A stretch of 64,000 nucleotides of DNA. It comes from Phragmites australis. Lineage: Eukaryota; Streptophyta; Magnoliopsida; Poales; Poaceae. The notes beneath the pieces are model-generated. The model was not told the origin of the DNA, made no database searches, and was given only the letters and a program-made list of their open reading frames with translations. Shown here one piece after another: positions 1 through 11,516 of the stretch; position 1 is the stretch's first letter, and each line of letters starts with the position of its first letter. The stretch covers positions 12,693,001 to 12,757,000 of the forward strand of contig NC_084933.1 in the NCBI RefSeq assembly GCF_958298935.1, in the 5' to 3' direction. The position numbers and the translations under genes are program-made.

Positions 1-266
1 CAGGGCAGTGACTACATCGGGGATGAGGACGAGGCCAGCATTAGGGAGGAGGATGAAACCTGAGTTGGGGAGGAGGACCAGAACGACGTCAAGGAGGAGG
101 ATGACGATGAAATCAAGGAGGGCTGGGACAGCAGGCTTAGGGTCGTCGATGCGGACTCATGGTCCTCCAGCGACGTGGGCGAGGACAAGGCAGAGGTGAT
201 GGCGCTTGAGGACAGCGTGGGAAGCAATTCGGTGGAGGGGGAAAAGTTTTCTAAGTCTGGAGGGAG
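1..266 (+). other. Acidic coding-like fragment, unidentified
   Basis: Read from base 3 on the plus strand, this stretch gives a very acidic, Asp/Glu-rich peptide broken by a stop near position 61. The GAG/GAT-rich composition differs from the AT-rich DNA after 500. It could be the tail of a captured host exon or a low-complexity part of a transposon gene. The minus frame gives only a Ser/Leu repeat, which is the expected shadow of an acidic codon repeat. I do not recognise the protein. Confidence 0.25.
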
Positions 267-289
267 AACGCGACACATCAGTTATATAT

Positions 290-480
290 GGCGCCCTTCA
301 CTGCTGGCACACACGGCCCATAACGTTAGCTAGCAGTGAAACATCCGCCATCGCTACCGGCACACATTTTGAGCCAGCAGTGAAGGTGGTCTTCACTACC
401 GGCTCAAATGTGTGCCGACAGTGAAGGCGAGATTCACTGCTGGGCCATGAAGAGCCGGTAGTGAAACCACCTCTCCCGCT
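290..480. repeat. CACTA subterminal inverted repeats, left block
   Basis: The block is full of CACTGCTGG, CACTACCGGCTC and their inversions. The best pair of arms is about 353-385 against 391-420, two roughly 30-base arms around a few loop bases, both containing CCGGC and CACACATTT on opposite strands. Such blocks are where CACTA transposase-associated proteins bind in known elements; that role is inferred here. Confidence 0.6.
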
Positions 481-960
481 GGGTGCGTTGCGAGGCAATT
501 TTTTTTGGTTTTGAGCACTAGCGTCGAACCTGCTACGTCTGGTCCCAGTTGGGATGAACAAACTAATCGCTAAGCTACTCAAGTGTATTCGATTGTGATC
601 CTACTATCTACATTTATTAACCTTCTTTTGACCTCCAATCCTAATACATATTTATTTTAATTGAACTTGCTATATACCAAAATTAAGTTTGCTATATACC
701 TAAATGTCATGGTTATTTTTTGTAGTTCAATAAAATAGAAAATAAATATTGTTGGAGCTTGCTAATTAATTAAAAAATATAATTGGAACTTCCTATATAT
801 CTTAATTTCATAGATAACATTTTAAATCATTAAAAAGTGAAAAGAAATATGCTCATAACTATAGCAAATGTAAATCAATAGTAAAGACAACTTTATTAAT
901 ACATAGTAATACATAACAATTAATACAATTTAGCTACTTTATATTAACGATTCGCCCTTC
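481..960. repeat. AT-rich spacer with diverged copies of the 5994-6420 repeat
   Basis: This AT-rich stretch carries about two diverged copies of the unit found in tandem at 5994-6420. They share the words GCTTGCTAATTAATTAA and ATATGCTCATAA and the same orientation. No gene is visible. Confidence 0.5.
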
Positions 961-3196
961 ATTATGATCATGTCGTAAATATGGAGGTTTGTCGTTGTCT
1001 TTCATGGGACCTAGGTTGACGTCCTCTCCGAAAGGAGGTAGCACGTTGAATTGATTGTAATCTTTCTCGTTAATGACATTCTCTACTTAGACAATCCTTC
1101 TTTTTCCTTTAAGAACCACGTGACACTCCTCCTTATTAGCTGGGTCTGTGTCTTTTACATAGAATACTTGCATAACAAAATTCGCAAGTATGAATGGTTC
1201 TTCGCTGTATCCAACGGGTTTTTGGTCCACTGTAGTCATATCGTACTTGTCGATCTTCATGCCTCCTGGGATTCTGACCCATTGGCACCAGAAAAGAGAC
1301 CTTTATCACTCCATAGTCGAGCTCCTAGATCTCCTCTATGAATCCATAGTAGGTCTCCCTATTTCCATTGCAGTCGTAGGCATCTATACGGATGCCACTA
1401 GTTTGGTTGGCGCTCTTATTATCCTGAGCTCTCGTATAAAATGTATAACCATTTATATCATATCCTTGAAATTTGAGGATTGTAGTTGACGGTCCGTGAG
1501 CCAACACATTTAATTGAGCACTCTCTATCTACTTATCCATCACATGTCTACGTAACAAGGCTCTAAAATGATCTCTGTGCTCTCGCATGATCCAAACATT
1601 AGACTTTCTTGGGTTTTTGGTGCGTAGCATCTTCTGGTGTTCTTCGACATGCGGGTCCACTATAACTGATTGTTGCAGAATTGCGAAATGTGCTTACGTG
1701 AATGAAACAAGGTCATTAGTGCGAAATGAGTTTGCACCTATCGTCCCTTTCCCCTATAGAATCCCCTCATAGCGAGATACAAGCACACCAATCGATTTTA
1801 TATTCATGTAGTCGACGTAGAAATCAATGACCTCCTCGGTTCCCTAGCCTTCAGCCACGCAGCCTTTTGGCCGATTTTGGTTACGAATATATTTCTTCAG
1901 AACTCCCATGAACCTCTCGAAACGGTATACTGATGCAAAAACATGGTGCCAATAATCTGTATCTCTTTCACAATATGAACAATGAGATGCACCCTGATGT
2001 AAAAAAACGATGGAGGGAAACATGCCTCGAACTATGGTAAAACCTCGACCAAGTTCTCCTACAGCTTATCTAGCTTGGTCGAATCGATGGCCTTTTGTGA
2101 TATCACGTTGAAGAATGAACACAACTTTATGATTGGGTTTCATACCTTTGGTGGCAGAATACCTCTAATTGCAATTGGAAGCATCTGTGTCATCATCACA
2201 TGAAAATCATGAGACTTCATGCCAGTTAATTTCAAATCTTTTATATTTACTAGTCTCTTTATGTTGGCAGAGTAACTGAATGAAACTTTGATTCTATGCA
2301 AGCACTTGCATATTGCAATTTTCTCCGCCTTGCTCAGACTGTAGCTAGCGGGACCAAGATATTTGTCGCCTTCTTGCATATCTTTTGGATATAGATCCTA
2401 TCTAAGTTTCAAACATTTCAGGTCCTTCCGTGCTTCGAGTGTATCCTTTGTTTTGCTAGGTATGTCTAGTAACATACTAATCAAGCTATCACACATGTTC
2501 ATCTCAATGTGCATAACATTGATTGCGTGTCGAACCACCAAATCCAGCCAATAAGCTAAGTTATAGAAAATATATTTCTTTTTGAATATAGAAGCTCTAA
2601 GATTAGATTTCGGAACCAGTGTAGTCCCACATCCCTTTCCAAGGATAACCTTAAGTCCCTTTACCATCTTATATACCCTTGTGAAAAAATTTATGATGAC
2701 CTATGTACACCATTTTTCGACTGTTCTTCAGCCACAAGCTCTCTTTTTTATCCAAGCAATGCACATATGCACAATAGCGTTTGACAGTCTGGCCTGATAG
2801 GTTGCCAAGGGCTGGCCAATCCTGGATTTTTACGAATAGCATTGCGCGTAGGGTGAAGTTCTCTCTTTTGTATGCATCAATACCTGCACACCTTTGTTCC
2901 ACAGTATTACAAGATCTTCCATTAATACTTTCAGGTAGACATAAATATCGTTGCCAGGTTCCCTCGGCCCTGGTATCAGTACTGACATCATAATATACTT
3001 TCGCTTCATACACAACCAAGGACGGGTAGTAGATACGTAGAGTCATAGGCCAAGTGCTATGACTACTGCTCATGTTACCGAATGGATTCATCTCATCCGT
3101 ACTCAACCCAAATCTTATATTCCTCACATCTTCTATAAAAGACTCATTGTATTTCTTATCGATGTTTCTCCACTGCGCAGAATCAGTGGGGGCGTC

Positions 3197-4815
3197 TGTA
3201 GGAATGAAAATGGCGACTAGAGGGGGGGGGGGGTGAATAGGCACCTCAACAAATTTCTTTCGAAATAGATGGCTTTTTCCTATTTCTCACCCAACGCACC
3301 TCAAAACGCTCAAGCGGAAGCAAAAGAATTAGAGAGACAAAGCAAGAAGACTACTTCTATGGCAACATGACTCCACAGATGGAATATGAACCATAGGTTC
3401 CATTCAGGACCATTCCATGTGTCTTTGTGCACAAAAACTCGCAACTTCCAAAGAAACTAGATAAGATAGACACCGGACAAGGTTATCCTCCAAGATGATA
3501 GTCTAGTGGCAAGGGGACTCAAGACCCGCTCAAATACATGAGTATGTGAGTATTTAAGCCACTAGCATTAAGAAAAATAACCCTGCAAAAGTGAAATATT
3601 GCAGCTCAAAGAAAAAGATCACAGGGCAAGAAACCTCTCCAAGTTGATGATCTAGAGGCAAGGGTACTCAAGACCCATGAGCATACACTCATATGTGAGT
3701 TTTTATGTCTCTAGCAACAAGAAGAATGATCTCACAAGTGCTGAAATTTCAGCCCAAAAACCAAAACGAAAATCAAAACCAAAAACCGAAAAACTTGCGA
3801 ACTTGCAAGGAACCAATAGAGGAAAACTAGAAGGAGGGGAATTCAAGCATATGCAAAAATATAAACTAAATTACTCAAAGAGGTCAGCCCTATTTTAGGC
3901 GGATTACAAAGATTTATCTTTCAAAACTCTCACATATTACACAGGCTAAACACTCATCCATCTCTCCTCTAAAACCTTAGCTCTAAGGCTCTCAAATGAG
4001 TGTCACAAGGGGGCTCAAGTGGCTGGTTCAAAGCTCTCTCTATCCCTACCCCTCTATTTATAGGCCTAGAAAACTTGGTCCTTAAGTTTCCTAACTTTTC
4101 CCTAAAATACCCCTCTCTTGTAGTGCACTTCTACCTACCACCGAGGGTATTTTGGTCTATTTTCTTCTTCATTCATCGTACGGCCGCGGCGCCTTCACGA
4201 CTTAGCTTTGCCTCGACGCAAGCTTCGCGATGGTGCCACATACTCCTCCAATCCTCCCACGGTTTTGAGGCCAAACTGCGAAACCGCTTGCACGCTTCTC
4301 AAAGCGTGACTCACCGCCTTGCTTACACCTTAAGCAAGCGCTTCGATGTCGACGCGTGTATTCCGTCATGCGATCCTGACCGCCGGCAAGTCTCTTCCGC
4401 TCCCGATCCCTCGGGCCGCCTTGTCACTTGCACCGGCATCCCCTTCGCTTGACTTTGTCAACACGCCGTCTCCATCCGCCTTCAATGTTTTGCTTGACCT
4501 CCACGTGTTCAGCTAGGATCACCTTTGACTCCGCCCGGCCTCCTTGATTGTCTGGCATCAAGCACTCCGCTTGGCCCCGATCATCTCGCCGTCGACTGTC
4601 AAGTTGCATCCATCACCTGCACACCATGAGACAAGCAAACACATATCTCCAACTCCAATTCCAATTAGTCCATAATCATTATGCTCAAATGAAATCTCAA
4701 ATCAATTCAAATCACATCAAAGCCCATGCAAAACCGAAGATCATCAAACCAAATAAATGACAATGTCAATCACTCATCACAAGAAAAACAAGGCACATTT
4801 CAACTTGGTTTCTCA
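3197..4815 (-). mobile_element. Solo LTR, probably Ty1/copia, inserted in TNP2 exon
   Basis: The 1,619-bp element starts TGTAGGAATG and ends GGTTTCTCA on the plus strand, so it has TG...CA ends. It is flanked by the 5-bp duplication GCGTC at 3192-3196 and 4816-4820. Orientation is judged minus because the long G run at about 3222-3233 mirrors the C run that lies just before the 3' end of many grass copia LTRs. There is no internal domain, so it is a solo LTR left by LTR-LTR recombination. The flanking transposase reading frame is continuous once it is removed. Copia assignment is by resemblance only. Confidence 0.82.
3478..3722. repeat. Two diverged direct copies inside the solo LTR
   Basis: The segments 3478-3570 and 3631-3722 share the order: CCAAG-TGAT, CTAG-GGCAAGG, ACTCAAGACCC, ATGTGAGT, then a CTAGCA word. 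The spacing is about 153 bases. This is an old internal duplication within the LTR. Confidence 0.6.
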
Positions 4816-5993
4816 GCGTCTTAGCATTCCATCATTCTTGCGCTCCTCGGTGTGCCATCGCATCAGTTCGGCATGCTTTCCATTCGCAAATAAACGCTCC
4901 AGACGGTGGACTATAGAAAAATACCAAATCACCTTGACGGGAGGCCTTTTCTTCTTTCCTTCACCGTCGATATCATCCATCACATTTGTACTATGCTGCT
5001 ACATAGACGAGACACGATTCTAAGTCTGCATGCTCTTCGCGATACAACATGCAATCATTTGGACATGCATGTATTTTCTACACTTCTAACCCGAACGGGC
5101 ACACAACGTGCTTGGCCTATTATGTATTTTTTATAGCACATTTCCCTTAGGAAGCAATTTCTTCAAGAATATTAACAACTCTGTGAAGCTTGTATCAGAT
5201 CACCCATTGCTTGCCTTCAATTATAGCAGTGAAAACACGGTACGTAACTTTGTGTGCTCCTTCTCGCAGCCCAGGAACAATGATGTTTTAGAGTCCTCTA
5301 CCATACGCTAGAACTTTTGAAACTCTCTTTTATTGGTGAAGTTTTCCTCCCCATTGTGCAACATCTGCTCTAGATTATTGGCGTCGGCGGCGGCCAACAT
5401 TTCTTCTAGATCATCATCGACCAACATATCTTCGGCAGGCGACATATCGGTATATTCATCAGCCGGCATATCGATGCACAAGTCTTCGTCTTCTCTGCCA
5501 ATGTATTGCCCTTCCTGTACGATCTCAACTTCACTGTGCCTGGTCCAACGGGTATAGCCAGCATAAAGCCCATTGACATTAAGTGAGAATGTATCTAATG
5601 GGTGATCGAAAATTATTTCTTGTTCTCGCAATCGATGCATGGACAACACATGTATTGAGACTGTGTATTTGACTTGTGCGTTGCGACTATCACCAGAAAA
5701 TACTCCACTCCATTCTTGTATTATGCGCTCACATGGCTCGCATCGCACATCCATCTTCTGTTTATCTACAATTATATCATTATTGTAAATCCAAATTCAT
5801 AACATCTTGAAGATTTTGCAATCATAAAAAAATAAATTATCTCGCCATCTCCTACCAGCAATTGGACCGGATTGGAGGAGCCACCTTTTTTATGCTTTCG
5901 TGTCTGCTTCCAATGCGTGTTTGTTGGTGCTATCCCTAGAAATTTTCATTATTATTTAACCCTTATGTAGGACTAATTAAGTAAAAATGAAAA

Positions 5994-6420
5994 ATAAATA
6001 TGCTCATATATAAAGTTTCTATGTTAGAGCTTGCTAATTAAATAAAATATAAAAAATATTATTGTATCTTGCTTCATACCTAAATATCATGGTGAAATTT
6101 TTTACTTCATTAAAAATCAAAATAAATACGCTCATAGCTAAGTTTCTATATTAGAGCATGCTAATTAATTAAAATATAAAAAATATAATTGGATCTTGCT
6201 ACATACCTAAATATCATAGCTAGTTTTTCTAATTCATTAAAAATCAATCATAAATATGCTCATACCTAAAGTTTCTATATTAGAGCTTGCATTAATTAAA
6301 ATTAAAAATATAATTGGAGCTTGCTATATACTTAATTTCACGGCTAAATTTTTAATTCATTAAAAATCAAAAATAAATATGCTCATAAATATAGCTAATG
6401 TAAATCAATATATAATAAAT
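5994..6420. repeat. AT-rich tandem repeat, unit 123-128 bp
   Basis: The word ATAAATAYGCTCATA recurs at 5994, 6122, 6250 and 6373, giving periods of 128, 128 and 123 bases. Each unit also holds AGTTTCTATRTTAGAGC, GCTAATTAA and ATACCTAAATATCAT. The last copy is partial. It lies in the 5' untranslated part of the minus-strand CACTA element. Confidence 0.85.
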
Positions 6421-6734
6421 ACATAAGCTACTAATTGAAGGTTACATATTATAAATAAGGTATAATTGAATCTACATTGTCTTCAAACATCATGATCATA
6501 GGTTCATCTCCATCATTTTAAAATCTAGAGCAATTTTGCAAATAAAATTCAACTAAAAATAGATTGAAGATGAAGTTACATACCTTGGAACACAAAGGGC
6601 ATGATGATTCCTCAAATTTTTGAAGCCCCTAAGAGCTAGGTTAGCAAAAATGACCGCCACCGACTAAGAAACAGAGCTCCTCTTTGTTGTACTCAGACTT
6701 AGGGAAGGAGATGACCACTTTTATATAGTCGAGA

Positions 6735-7004
6735 CATCACTGCTGGCTCAAATCACCAGCTAGCAATGACACCATTATATTACTGCCGGTCGGTATCTTC
6801 AACTGGCAGTAATGATAGAGCTGGGCATCACTATCGGCTTAAACTATCGGCCGGCAGTCATTACCCTTATCACTGCCAGTTCATAAGCCACGATGAGTGA
6901 TTCTTCCCATATGGCGTATGAACCGGCAATGCTACCCCATCACTGCCGACCTATTAGGAACCAATAGTGATAGACCAGCATATAATGCCGATTCTATAGT
7001 TGTG
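6735..7004. repeat. CACTA subterminal repeats and right terminus
   Basis: The stretch carries repeated CACTGCCGG/CCGGCAGT and CACTATCGG motifs in both orientations and ends with CTATAGTTGTG at 7004. Read inward on the minus strand it starts CACAACTATAG, a one- or two-base variant of a CACTA end. Confidence 0.6.
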
Positions 7005-7036
7005 ATTCAATTAGTATGATTTGACTTGTACTTCAC

Positions 7037-7161
7037 CTGTTGTTAGGATCAATTTCCAGTGCTTTCTTGACATCTAGTTTTTCCAGCTCCAGATGAAAGC
7101 TCAATGTATGCTTGAGCCCTTCTGTGCAGGGCCTTAACATTTGTGCCTCAAGTTCCAGAAC
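7037..7161 (-). pseudogene. Exon fragment of an FKBP/TPR peptidyl-prolyl isomerase (ROF1/FKBP62 type)
   Basis: On the minus strand an acceptor-like TGATTTCAG (7162-7170) is followed by 125 bases coding VLELE, then in a shifted frame NVKALHRRAQAYIEL, then in the first frame LDVKKALEIDPNNR. A donor-like GTGAAG follows at 7031-7036. These phrases match the C-terminal TPR region of plant high-molecular-weight FKBPs as I know it. At least two frameshifts show that it is broken. It lies just outside the right end of the CACTA element and before a copia fragment. It is either a captured exon or all that is left of a host gene. Confidence 0.7.
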
Positions 7162-7179
7162 CTGAAATCAGTGTTGCAT

Positions 7180-8690
7180 GGTCAGCTTGGGTACTTTAAG
7201 ACATCAGGAAATCGTAATTGCATGGCCTGCTTTTTCAAGCCGGCCTCCCTCCCTCCTTCTGGTTGAGTCACTACACACCACCACTTGGCCACAACCCCTA
7301 CAAACTTTCTCTCTTCTCCACCATGTGTGTCCTTCTCGGCTACTCCTCAGACCACAAAGGCTACCGATGTCTTGACCTTTCATCTAATCGAGTCATCATA
7401 TCATGTTACGTTCGATGAGGCCTCCTTCCCCTGTGCTGAGATGATCTCTCCACCGGACACACATGAGTTTGATTTTTTATCTAACTTTGACACCATGACG
7501 GTTCCTATCGGACCACCATAGCTGTCTCTATGTGCAGGTACTCAAGCTCTAGCCACCTCCAAGGACGGCGTGCCGCCCACTGTGCTTGCACACACGTCCC
7601 CCCATTGATGCTGTGCGCCTAGTGCCTGTGCGCCCATCCTCTTGCGGCCTACCTACACTGTCCAGGATTGCAAACCCCTCATCTCCTATGACTGGCTCTC
7701 CCCTGCGTAGCACGCTGAGCCTCTCTTCGCAAGATGATCTGCCCGGCGCGGCAGATTTGCCTTTGCTCGCGCCTGGCCCATCCCCGCCGGTCTCCTTTAC
7801 TGAGCCGTACTGGGTGGCTGGCACCCCAGCCGAGCTGACCCCGCCCGCTCCACTTGTTGCCGACGCCAGTGCCACCGATATTAGTATCGGCTAGGGCGGT
7901 CCCTATCACGCTGGTCGACAACTCACATGCGATGGTGACTCGCGGGTAACACGGTTTCCGCCAACCGGTGCAACACATGAGCCTTCATGTCATGACATTG
8001 TCTCCTATTCCCAAGTCTTACCGCTTGGCACTCACTAATCCAAATTGGTGGAGTGTCATGGAAGAAGAGTTCTCCACTTTGCACGGCAATCACACGTGGG
8101 ATTTGGTTCCACGGCCTACAAATGTTAATATTGTCACCGGCAAGTGGATCTTTCAGCATAAACTCAAGTTATATGACTCTCTCAACCGGGGTTCTTCGGG
8201 GTTTTACGCAACGTCTAGGTATTAATTTTGATGAGACTTTCAGTCCTGTTGTGTAGTTTGCATAGTTCTGTCCCTAGTTGTGTGTCGGGATTGGCACATC
8301 CATCAACTTGATATAAAGAATGTGTTTTTGCATGGCACATTGACTGAGACAGTATATTGCTCCCAACCAATTAATTTTGTGTACTCCTCTTGCTTGGACT
8401 TTGCCTGCCGCCTTAACAAGTCTCTCTACGGCTTAAAGCAAACACCCCACATATAGTATAGTCGTTTTGCCTCCTACTAGCTATCTCTTGGATTTGTAGA
8501 GGCCAAGTCGGTTGGCACCTCCCTGTTTGTCTATCATCGTAGCACCGATATTGTTTATTTTCTACTTTATGTGGATGACATAGCGCTCATTCTTCAGCTA
8601 CCAGTCTACACCGGACTATTTCTGCACTTCAACAAGAATTTTCTACGAAGGATATTAGAGAACTCCATCATTTTTTGGCATGTCTGTACA
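7180..8690 (+). pseudogene. Ty1/copia integrase-RT polyprotein fragment
   Basis: The translated pieces run in copia order. The end of the integrase region comes first (PPSFW, then FLGYSSDHKGYRCLDLSSNR near 7330-7390). A Ser/Pro-rich linker follows (7540-7890). Reverse transcriptase then appears: NPNWWSVMEEEFSTLHGNHT near 8040-8095, IVTGKWIFQHK at about 8130-8165, a piece like GFTQRLGINFDETFSPVV (about 8200-8256), a KSLYGLKQ-like stretch near 8420 and a YVDDI-like box near 8570. Stops, frameshifts and deletions occur throughout and no LTRs are visible. The wording resembles the Ale/Retrofit lineage; that is a guess. Confidence 0.8.
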
Positions 8691-9941
8691 GGCCGCAGGG
8701 ATATACAGCACTTGCATGTGAAGCACGAATCTACGTAGCACGTACGCGTCAACTGAAAATTCGTCAGGCGGGACCCAGCAGACCAGGAACCCGGCTCTGG
8801 CGTCAGGGAGACCAAAGGTGCATGCGGTCAAAGGGAAAAGGATCGAGCCGGACAGTGTATTGCAATACTGTGTGACCTCGTATGCGACTGACGCCACGAT
8901 CGACTTTGATTTCTTTAGAAAAAGCAACATACTTAAGTTATAATGGATTTATATTTGGGATCAGTACATGCGATCTTTTGAAACATAATATGCGTCGTTA
9001 TTAATTGATTGTTAGCAATTTTATTGCCTCCCGACGGCCGGCTTACATGGTGAGTTTTTCGCATGGTGAGCTCGATCGCTTCAAGTCTTTTGTTCCTGTG
9101 CTACTTTTACATTAGCTTGTTTAATTTCCGGTTTTTGGTTTGAAGGATTAATTCAAACGTAAATACGTAACAGTAACAAAATCTGTGCGAAAGCGAGAGT
9201 TGTTCAGTTTCTTGACAGTTGTGTTTATGCCGGTGCGATTTTGGTCCTGACTAAGTATAGGGTTTTTACCGATAAATAAAATTTACTAGTGACCTTTTAC
9301 TAATATATTAGATATACCGATTTAAATTTAAACAAATTAGATAAAATTTAAATAAAATATTAAGTAAATATGATAATTCTTTCTATCGGGATCCCACGGT
9401 AAACTAGATTTATCACCAATTTTTAGTCGAATTTTTTCCCTACTCCTGAGTTGGCGTAGGACGAAGAGACCCAGAATTGTACGTTCTACGTGTGCAGTGT
9501 GCTGGACATTCAAGTCAAAACAAATACGTTGTGCTGTGGGAATCAGATCGAGCGATTTTCCTGAGAGCTGAGCCACGCACCGTACCTTTTGTGTGCTGGA
9601 GATTCGACGATCGTTTCGTACGTGCACATATGTGCAGCGAGAATTCAAGTATTCCGTCTCCTCTCCTTTCCTATGTCCAGACCGAATTAGAGCGATCCTT
9701 TTTGTCACGAAACAGGATGAATCACTGTATGTCTAATTCTTGCATAAAATAAAAGTAGACAAATGGTTAATGTAAGTACATAGGAGTACGTAACACCAAC
9801 AATACTAGGTGACTTCAACAGAACTTTATATATATGCAGAAGACGACGCCGTAGAAATGCAGAACATCACGGGACGAGCTGAGCTAACCCACTGCGAACT
9901 TCTTTAATTCTCTCTCTTCTAAGAGTTTGTACGTTTGCAAG
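8691..9941. other. No recognisable feature
   Basis: I looked at both strands here and found only short unconvincing ORFs (for example 9337-9708 minus and 9477-9752 plus). No repeat structure or family resemblance is visible. Confidence 0.5.
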
Positions 9942-11419
9942 CACTAAGTGAAAAAAGATTATATAGGTACGGATGGTAACGGTCAGTAGTAACAGATTAT
10001 AATTTATAAAACAAAATTATAAGTGATGGGGGGATAATTTGATCTATCATTTAGAAAGGTTATAGGTGATGGGTTATAACAATGATCTATCACGTATGAT
10101 TTATTATCAATGACTTATTACGACCCACTATTTATAATTGATAAATACTTTTTATTTTTTTTGTAAAAAAGAATAAAAAAATTTCACCTAAGCCACCTTA
10201 ATAAGGGGCCTATCGTATATGCCCCATAAGCTATGCTATTTTTTAAACTGTTTTTAGTCTTTGACTTCTGTTTGAATCGAACTCATGACCTCCTCTCGCG
10301 TGCGAACCACCTTTACCACCTCAGTTATCATGTCATTATGATAGAAAATAGATATTTTATCCTTTTAACCTTTGTCACTAAGTGAAAAACAGATAAAAGA
10401 GATACGAAATTATTGACGGGTCGTAATATGACATATCCCTTATGATAATAGTGATGGGTCGTAGTTGTGACTCGTCACTTATTATCAGTCATAAGTGACG
10501 GGTCATCCTTAGTTAGTCATAACTGACGGGTCAAATTGTAACCCGTTACTTATTACCTATCATAAATGACCAGTCATTCTTAGCCAGTTATAAGTGACAG
10601 GTCAAGTTATGACCTATTATTAATGATCAACTCATCAGTAACGTGTTATTCTAGAGACTTATTAGTGACAGATCAAGTTGTGACCCATCACTAATGACCA
10701 GTTTGATGAAACAGAGCAGGTAAATTAATTCTAATTAATCAATCATTAGATGTATTAGTCAATCGATTTCCTATCACAACTTACTTAATTTTTTCTTATA
10801 TAGCACATAGCATGATGCTATATTTTTTTCACCTCAGTAGCACTAAAATAAGAATTATTTTACATTTCTGCTCAAGTTTGATGTAAGGGGTGGCGGCTAT
10901 GGACACAAATGCGGGTTCTGAAAACGGTGTAGAAACTTCAGAGCTCGAGAACCCAATCTTCCGGTCCATTTTTTGCCTTGAAAAATTTGTCGAACCTGAC
11001 AAGTTTGGGCAGAAATGGATGTAACTTTTTCTGTATATTTTTGTCAAGTAAAAAAAGTTAAAATCGGAGTCCGTATGTAAAAGTTATGCCCGTTTTACCG
11101 AAGACACTCTAGATCACCTATTTGTTAATATGGTCATATGTGATGGTCATAACTTGTCACCTAGATGACCTTTGACAACGAATAAAAAATAGTGTGGCTT
11201 GTGGGGCATATGTGATGTGCCCCTGTGTTGGGTGGCTCAAGTGAAAAAATATATATATATTTTAACTTTTTTATGTCAAAAAATGCAAAAAAAATTATAA
11301 GTAATGGATCACTGTTATGACCCGTCACTTATATTTTATCATAAGTGATGGGTCATTGTTACGCCTTATCACTTATGGCCTTTTATCATCCGTCACCCAT
11401 AACTTTTTTTCACGTAGTG
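9942..11419. mobile_element. Palindromic non-autonomous CACTA-type element
   Basis: The left end reads CACTAAGTGAAAAAAGATTA and the right end, inverted, reads CACTACGTGAAAAAAAGTTA. A second inverted pair lies inside: TTTCACCTAAGCCACC near 10177, with its counterpart GGGTGGCTCAAGTGAAA near 11228, each next to a ...TATGCCCCA... word. Subterminal motifs of the type GTGAYGGGTCA and their inversions fill 10415-10690 and 11300-11400. No transposase is encoded. The 3-bp flanks (AAG and TGT) do not match, so one end may be off or the site has decayed. A second copy of the terminus, CACTAAGTGAAAAACAG, begins at 10377. Confidence 0.65.
10415..10690. repeat. Subterminal palindromic repeats (GTGACGGGTCA type)
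   Basis: At least six imperfect copies of TRAGTGACGGGTCA and the inverted TGACCCGTCACTTA alternate here, for example TCATAACTGACGGGTCAAAT and GTAACCCGTTACTTAT. They resemble the repeats at 11300-11460, which supports one element family for the whole stretch. Confidence 0.6.
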
Positions 11420-11516
11420 TGTTGCCGAAGTTCATAGGTGATGGGTCACAACCCATTGATCACTCATGCACTGTCATAAGAGGTTTTTTTGTATTAGCAG
11501 TTTACTCAAAAAAACA

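Larger units (their letters stand above)
1000..5754 (-). pseudogene. TNP2-like CACTA transposase pseudogene, split by a solo LTR
   Basis: Read on the minus strand from 5754, the pieces follow the usual TNP2 order. First comes an N-terminal transposase-associated part (5308-5754) with the phrase GYTRWTRHSE and an acidic stretch. Next is the start of the TNP2 core (about 5150-4816), including NGKHAELMRWHTEERKNDG. The core continues at 3196 with PTDSAQWRNIDKKY and then NPFGNMSSSHSTWP, and DVRNIRFGLSTDE lies between these two. MKSHDFHVMMTQMLPIAIRG (about 2150-2230) leads into a DUF4218-like part. A DUF4216-like part (YDINGYTFYTRAQD, about 1400-1470) ends the series. Frameshifts (for example near 3010 and 2830) and many stops make it non-functional. 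Removing 3197-4815 plus one copy of GCGTC rejoins the core in frame. Confidence 0.85.
267..7004 (-). mobile_element. Degenerate CACTA (En/Spm) transposon, minus orientation
   Basis: The TNP2-like transposase on the minus strand is bracketed by two blocks rich in short inverted motifs of the CACTGCTGGC/GCCGGTAGTG type (about 290-480 and 6735-7004), as in CACTA subterminal regions. The right end reads ...CTATAGTTGTG, a degenerate form of the inverted CACTA terminus. The left terminus near 270 is approximate and I found no clear 3-bp duplication. A copia-type solo LTR (3197-4815) is inserted inside. Related AT-rich repeats occur at both ends (640-900 and 5994-6420). The element is dead: its transposase has many stops and frameshifts. 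Confidence 0.6.

Noticed and set aside
4000..4452. 150-codon ORF
   Set aside because: Lies wholly inside the copia-type solo LTR, with no recognisable domain.
9337..9752. Overlapping plus and minus ORFs of 91-123 codons
   Set aside because: No domain resemblance, no splice or promoter signals, and composition like the surrounding spacer.
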